Shown: positions 61,557-64,000 of the stretch, piece by piece | Numbering within the stretch: the first letter of the stretch is position 1 | Layout of the letters: each line of letters starts with the position of its first letter | Source: Chiridota heheva | Lineage: Eukaryota > Echinodermata > Holothuroidea > Apodida > Chiridotidae | Reading direction: 5' to 3' | Assembly: GCA_020152595.1 (NCBI GenBank) | Contig: JAIGNY010001673.1 | Location: 532,001-596,000 of the forward strand | DNA: 64,000 bases | Notes under the pieces: model-generated | Told to the model about the DNA's origin: nothing | Database searches by the model: none | What the model saw: only the letters and a program-made list of their open reading frames with translations | Program-made: the position numbers and the translations under genes

Positions 61557-61985
61557 TAGTAATTATTTTATATAGTGCCCTTTCTATATAAGTATATTCA
61601 AGAGCGCTTTACAAACAAACATCAGAGCTTAGAGTATAGAGAGCTGCCCACATGGTGCATCATCCATCCATTAGCTCAGGGAGTGAATGAACACCACATT
61701 TTCACGCTTCTCTTCTTGAATAGTGTTCAGAACCAGGCAGGGTGTGACTGTCCAATCCTCAGGACTGATGGCTTAACCCTCCGAAGGACTGAGTTCATTC
61801 AACCATTGCCACTTCTCTCAACAGCTGAATGGGGAGCAGGAGTTGCAAACGACGTACTTCTGCTTTGATGATCGGCGTATCTGTCTGCATAGCTGACGGA
61901 AAACGGGCTAGACCTGACCCAGGCTTGAACCAGGTACCTCCAGCATCTCACTCGTGTGCTCTACCAACTGAGTTATACTGATATA
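61557..61985 (-). mobile_element. tRNA-derived SINE with LINE-like 3' tail (~430 bp)
   Basis: On the minus strand the head is TAACTCAGTTGGTAGAGCAC (A box) followed by ACCTGGTTCAAGCCTGG (B box). The body runs to a tail of GTAAAGCGCTCTTGA ... GAAAGGGCACTATATAAAAT. That tail resembles the 3' terminus of CR1/L2-type LINEs (compare 52160-52208), the usual arrangement in which a SINE borrows its partner LINE's 3' end. The 97-codon plus-strand frame here is fortuitous. Confidence 0.82.
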
Positions 61986-62039
61986 ATCTATCATGAAAGG
62001 TGTCAGTACAGGGACCCAGAGGCAGGGGGTTGGGGTTCT

Positions 62040-62095
62040 CCCCCACCCTCCCTACCTCTACCAACTGAGCTACATGACTCCTTACACGTTCTCAA
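62040..62095 (-). mobile_element. tRNA-like A-box fragment
   Basis: On the minus strand GGAGTCATGTAGCTCAGTTG plus GTAGAGG resembles a tRNA/SINE head, but no B box follows. Probably a degenerate SINE start. Confidence 0.5.
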
Positions 62096-62178
62096 AGTCC
62101 ATTCATACTTATAAGCTGAAGGCTGCACAGTCCTTTAAAATAAATATAATTGAAGGCATTTAAGTGTATTTTACTCAC

Positions 62179-62287
62179 CTGCCATGCTACACCCAGCTTA
62201 GCAATTTCTCTCCCAGAGAGACCCTCCGTCACCTTTGCAATCGAAGAACATTTTTCACTGAAGTCAAATTTTCCAACCTTGAGGGTC
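62179..62287 (-). CDS. ATAD3: ATAD3 penultimate exon: AAA+ lid with sensor 2
   Basis: A 109-nt exon between acceptor CTAAAG (62293-62288) and donor CAG|GTGAGT (62179/62178). After one carry-over base it encodes TLKVGKFDFSEKCSSIAKVT, then EGLSGREIAKLGVAWQ. This matches the vertebrate ATAD3 segment LKLAQFDYGRKC ... TEGMSGREIAQLAVSWQ. GLSGREI contains the sensor-2 arginine of AAA+ proteins. The reading frame continues exactly into 56838-56638. The Walker A and B exons must lie beyond 64000. Confidence 0.94.
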
Positions 62288-62349
62288 CTTTAGAAAGGGC
62301 AAAATAAAATAAAAAAGTCGTAGAAAAAGAGAAAGGATGATAGGAAACA

Positions 62350-62480
62350 TATGCATCCTTCAATCAATTAAATAACTGCCAACTTTAAGGTGCAGTATGA
62401 AGCTGAAGCATCTTCCACCTACAAAACCATCACCATGACAATTTTCTATGATACAATTTAAGTTAAGTTAGTTAAAGTTA
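62350..62480. repeat. Segment duplicated again at 63735-63860
   Basis: TTCAATCAATTAAATAACTG, then CATCTTCCACCTACAAAACC and AAGTTAAGTTAGTTAA, recur in the same order and orientation 1.38 kb to the right, each immediately followed by a foldback A end. Confidence 0.85.
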
Positions 62481-63198
62481 AAAGATTAGTTCAGGGGTCA
62501 AGCAAGTCCATTTTATATGAAAGAGGACTTCAAAAGAAACAAAATGGTGAAGAAAGCATTCAAAAATCTTATTCCGTTAAAGGGGTCAAGCAAGTCCATC
62601 TTATATGAAAGAGGACTTCAAAAGAAACAAAATAGTGAAGAAAGTGTTCAAAAAACTTATTGCTTTTATAAGGAGATATTAAAGTTTAAAGTTCGGTATC
62701 ATTTGTGTAGAAACAACTAAAATCAGACTAGTTGTGTGATGTCACAGCCTCAGATTCCTCAGTCTTAATTTATTCTATCATATTTTGTCCTGCGATTTTG
62801 TGGCTTAAAACCACTGGATTTGTGAAGAAAGTAGTAAAACAGAATCTTGTAAGGGTAATGATACTTTACTACCTGAAGAAATGTCGAGGAAAACTAACTA
62901 AAATAGTAAAATAGTTAAATAGATTTTCTTTAAAATACATTCACAATTGTTAAGAAAGTGAGGATGACGATGCCTAACTACCTTCCATAGTAGACTTACT
63001 ACACCAGTCACTTCTACACAGATAAGACAGAGCTTTAAACTTAAAATATCTCCTTAACGGAATAAGATATTGAAGTAGTTTATTTTGTTTGTTTGTTTGT
63101 TTAATGAGGGCTTAATGGCACCACGACAATGAGAATTGTTCCTCTTAAAGTCCTCTTTAATATTACATTAACTTGCTTGACTAATGAGCTAATCCTTT
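62481..63198. mobile_element. Foldback element family A, copy 4, with nested LINE-R scrap
   Basis: Left end AAAGATTAGTTCAGGGGTCA, a second tandem terminal unit at about 62578, the family's central block, and right end complement AAAGGATTAGCTCATTAGTC. The right arm is interrupted at about 63078-63140 by TTTGTTTGTTTAATGAGGGC, the 3'-terminal scrap of a family R LINE on the minus strand. Confidence 0.83.
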
Positions 63199-63404
63199 AG
63201 GTTTAATAATCTTATATATTGCCTGCCATGAAAATGTTCAGTTGCGTTTAACATTAAGACACATAAACAACTATGAAGGACCTTGTTCTGTTGTTTTTCA
63301 AAACTTTTTCTAGAAATTATAAAGCTCTGATGTCACTTCTGGTCTTTATTGAAATCATTTCCATACAATTCTGATAGAATACAAAAATTGGATTACTCCT
63401 TTAA

Positions 63405-64000
63405 GGATTAGTTCAGGGGTCAAGCAAGTCTATCTTACATGAAAGAGGACTTCAGAAGAAACAAAATGGTGAAGAAAGCATTCAAACATCTTATTCCAAT
63501 GAAGGATTAGTTTAGGGTCAGGCATGCCCATCTTACATGAAAGAGGACTTCAGAAGAAACAAAATGGTGAAGAAAGCATTCATAAATCTTATTCCATTAA
63601 AGGATTAGTTCAGTGGTCAAGCAAGTCTATCTTACATGAAAGAGGAATTCAGAAGAAACAAAATGGTGAAGAAAGCATTCATAAATCTTATTCCATTAAA
63701 GGATTAGTTCAGGGGTCAAGCATAAAAAAACCCATGCATAATTCAATCAATTAAAAAAACTGCCAACTTAAAGGTGCAGTGTGGAGCTGATGCATCTTCC
63801 ACCTACAAAACCTTCACCATGACAATCTTCTATTAAACAGTTTTAAGTTAAGTTAGTTAACGGATTAGTTCAGGTCAAGCAAGTTTTTATTATATGAAAG
63901 AGGACTTCAAAAGAAACAAAATTGTGAAGAAAACATTCAAAAACTTATTTCGTTAAAGAGATATTCAAGTTTAAAGCTATTATCTTTGTAGAAATGACTG
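63405..64000. mobile_element. Foldback element family A, copy 5 (runs off the window)
   Basis: TTAA (63401-63404) precedes GGATTAGTTCAGGGGTCAAG. The ~95-bp terminal unit is tandemly repeated, starting at about 63405, 63504, 63599 and 63697. The duplicated 63735-63860 segment and another family A end follow from about 63860. The right side is beyond the window. Confidence 0.78.

Larger units (their letters stand above)
56839..62178 (-). other. ATAD3 last intron (5.3 kb)
   Basis: Bounded by donor CAG|GTGAGT (62179/62178, minus strand) and acceptor TTGCAG (56844-56839). It holds repeat D copy 2, a 68-bp array, an hAT MITE and a tRNA-type SINE. The stretch 58700-60204 shows no recognised element apart from two related blocks with a TGGCGAGTA phrase near 58990 and 59935. 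Confidence 0.88.

Noticed and set aside
61896..61985. Possible functional tRNA gene on the minus strand
   Set aside because: A and B boxes are present, but the acceptor stem is not complete and the sequence continues into a SINE body with a LINE-like tail.

Overview
The window is animal (metazoan) nuclear DNA: AT-rich, spliced, and dominated by microsatellites, tandem arrays, MITE-like elements, tRNA-derived SINEs and broken LINE ends. The protein families, SINE type and repeat style suggest a marine invertebrate deuterostome, probably an echinoderm or hemichordate. That placement is an inference, since no species-diagnostic marker was found.

Two protein-coding genes are supported. (1) A PRDM3/16 (MECOM/EVI1, PRDM16, Hamlet family) transcription factor lies on the + strand. 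It has two small phase-compatible exons for the end of the PR/SET domain (28033-28167 and 30956-31052). A 2.7-kb terminal exon (32715-35437) carries an acidic region, five N-terminal zinc fingers, a CtBP-binding PLDLT motif, three C-terminal fingers and the C-terminus. Upstream PR-domain exons were not found. (2) An ATAD3 (mitochondrial AAA+ ATPase) gene lies on the - strand. Its last two coding exons (62287-62179 and 56838-56638) are separated by a 5.3-kb intron, and the rest lies beyond the right edge. The genes converge, with about 21 kb between their stop codons. In human, PRDM16 and the ATAD3 genes both lie in 1p36.3, so this may be a fragment of ancient synteny.

Layout: 1-28 kb holds no recognised exon. 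It contains a LINE reverse-transcriptase fragment (1.7-2.0 kb), foldback elements, hAT-type MITEs, a second LINE (16.6-17.25 kb), TA, TAA and other tandem arrays, and a 500-bp purine tract. 28-35.4 kb is the PRDM3/16 gene, with MITEs and minisatellites in its introns. 35.5-38.8 kb is flank with a TA-flanked MITE and an hAT MITE. 38.8-45.36 kb is a satellite of 96-bp monomers. 46-53.8 kb is a stack of nested elements and tandem arrays, including a SINE whose Pol III A box is tandemly repeated 25 times. 53.8-64 kb is the ATAD3 3' end, with SINEs, a third hAT MITE, a 68-bp array and more foldback elements.

Three foldback families share the layout TTAA followed by AGG(A), suggesting one TTAA-specific (Kolobok- or piggyBac-like) source of transposase. 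Many long open frames in the window are simple consequences of tandem units whose length is a multiple of three, and are not proposed as genes.
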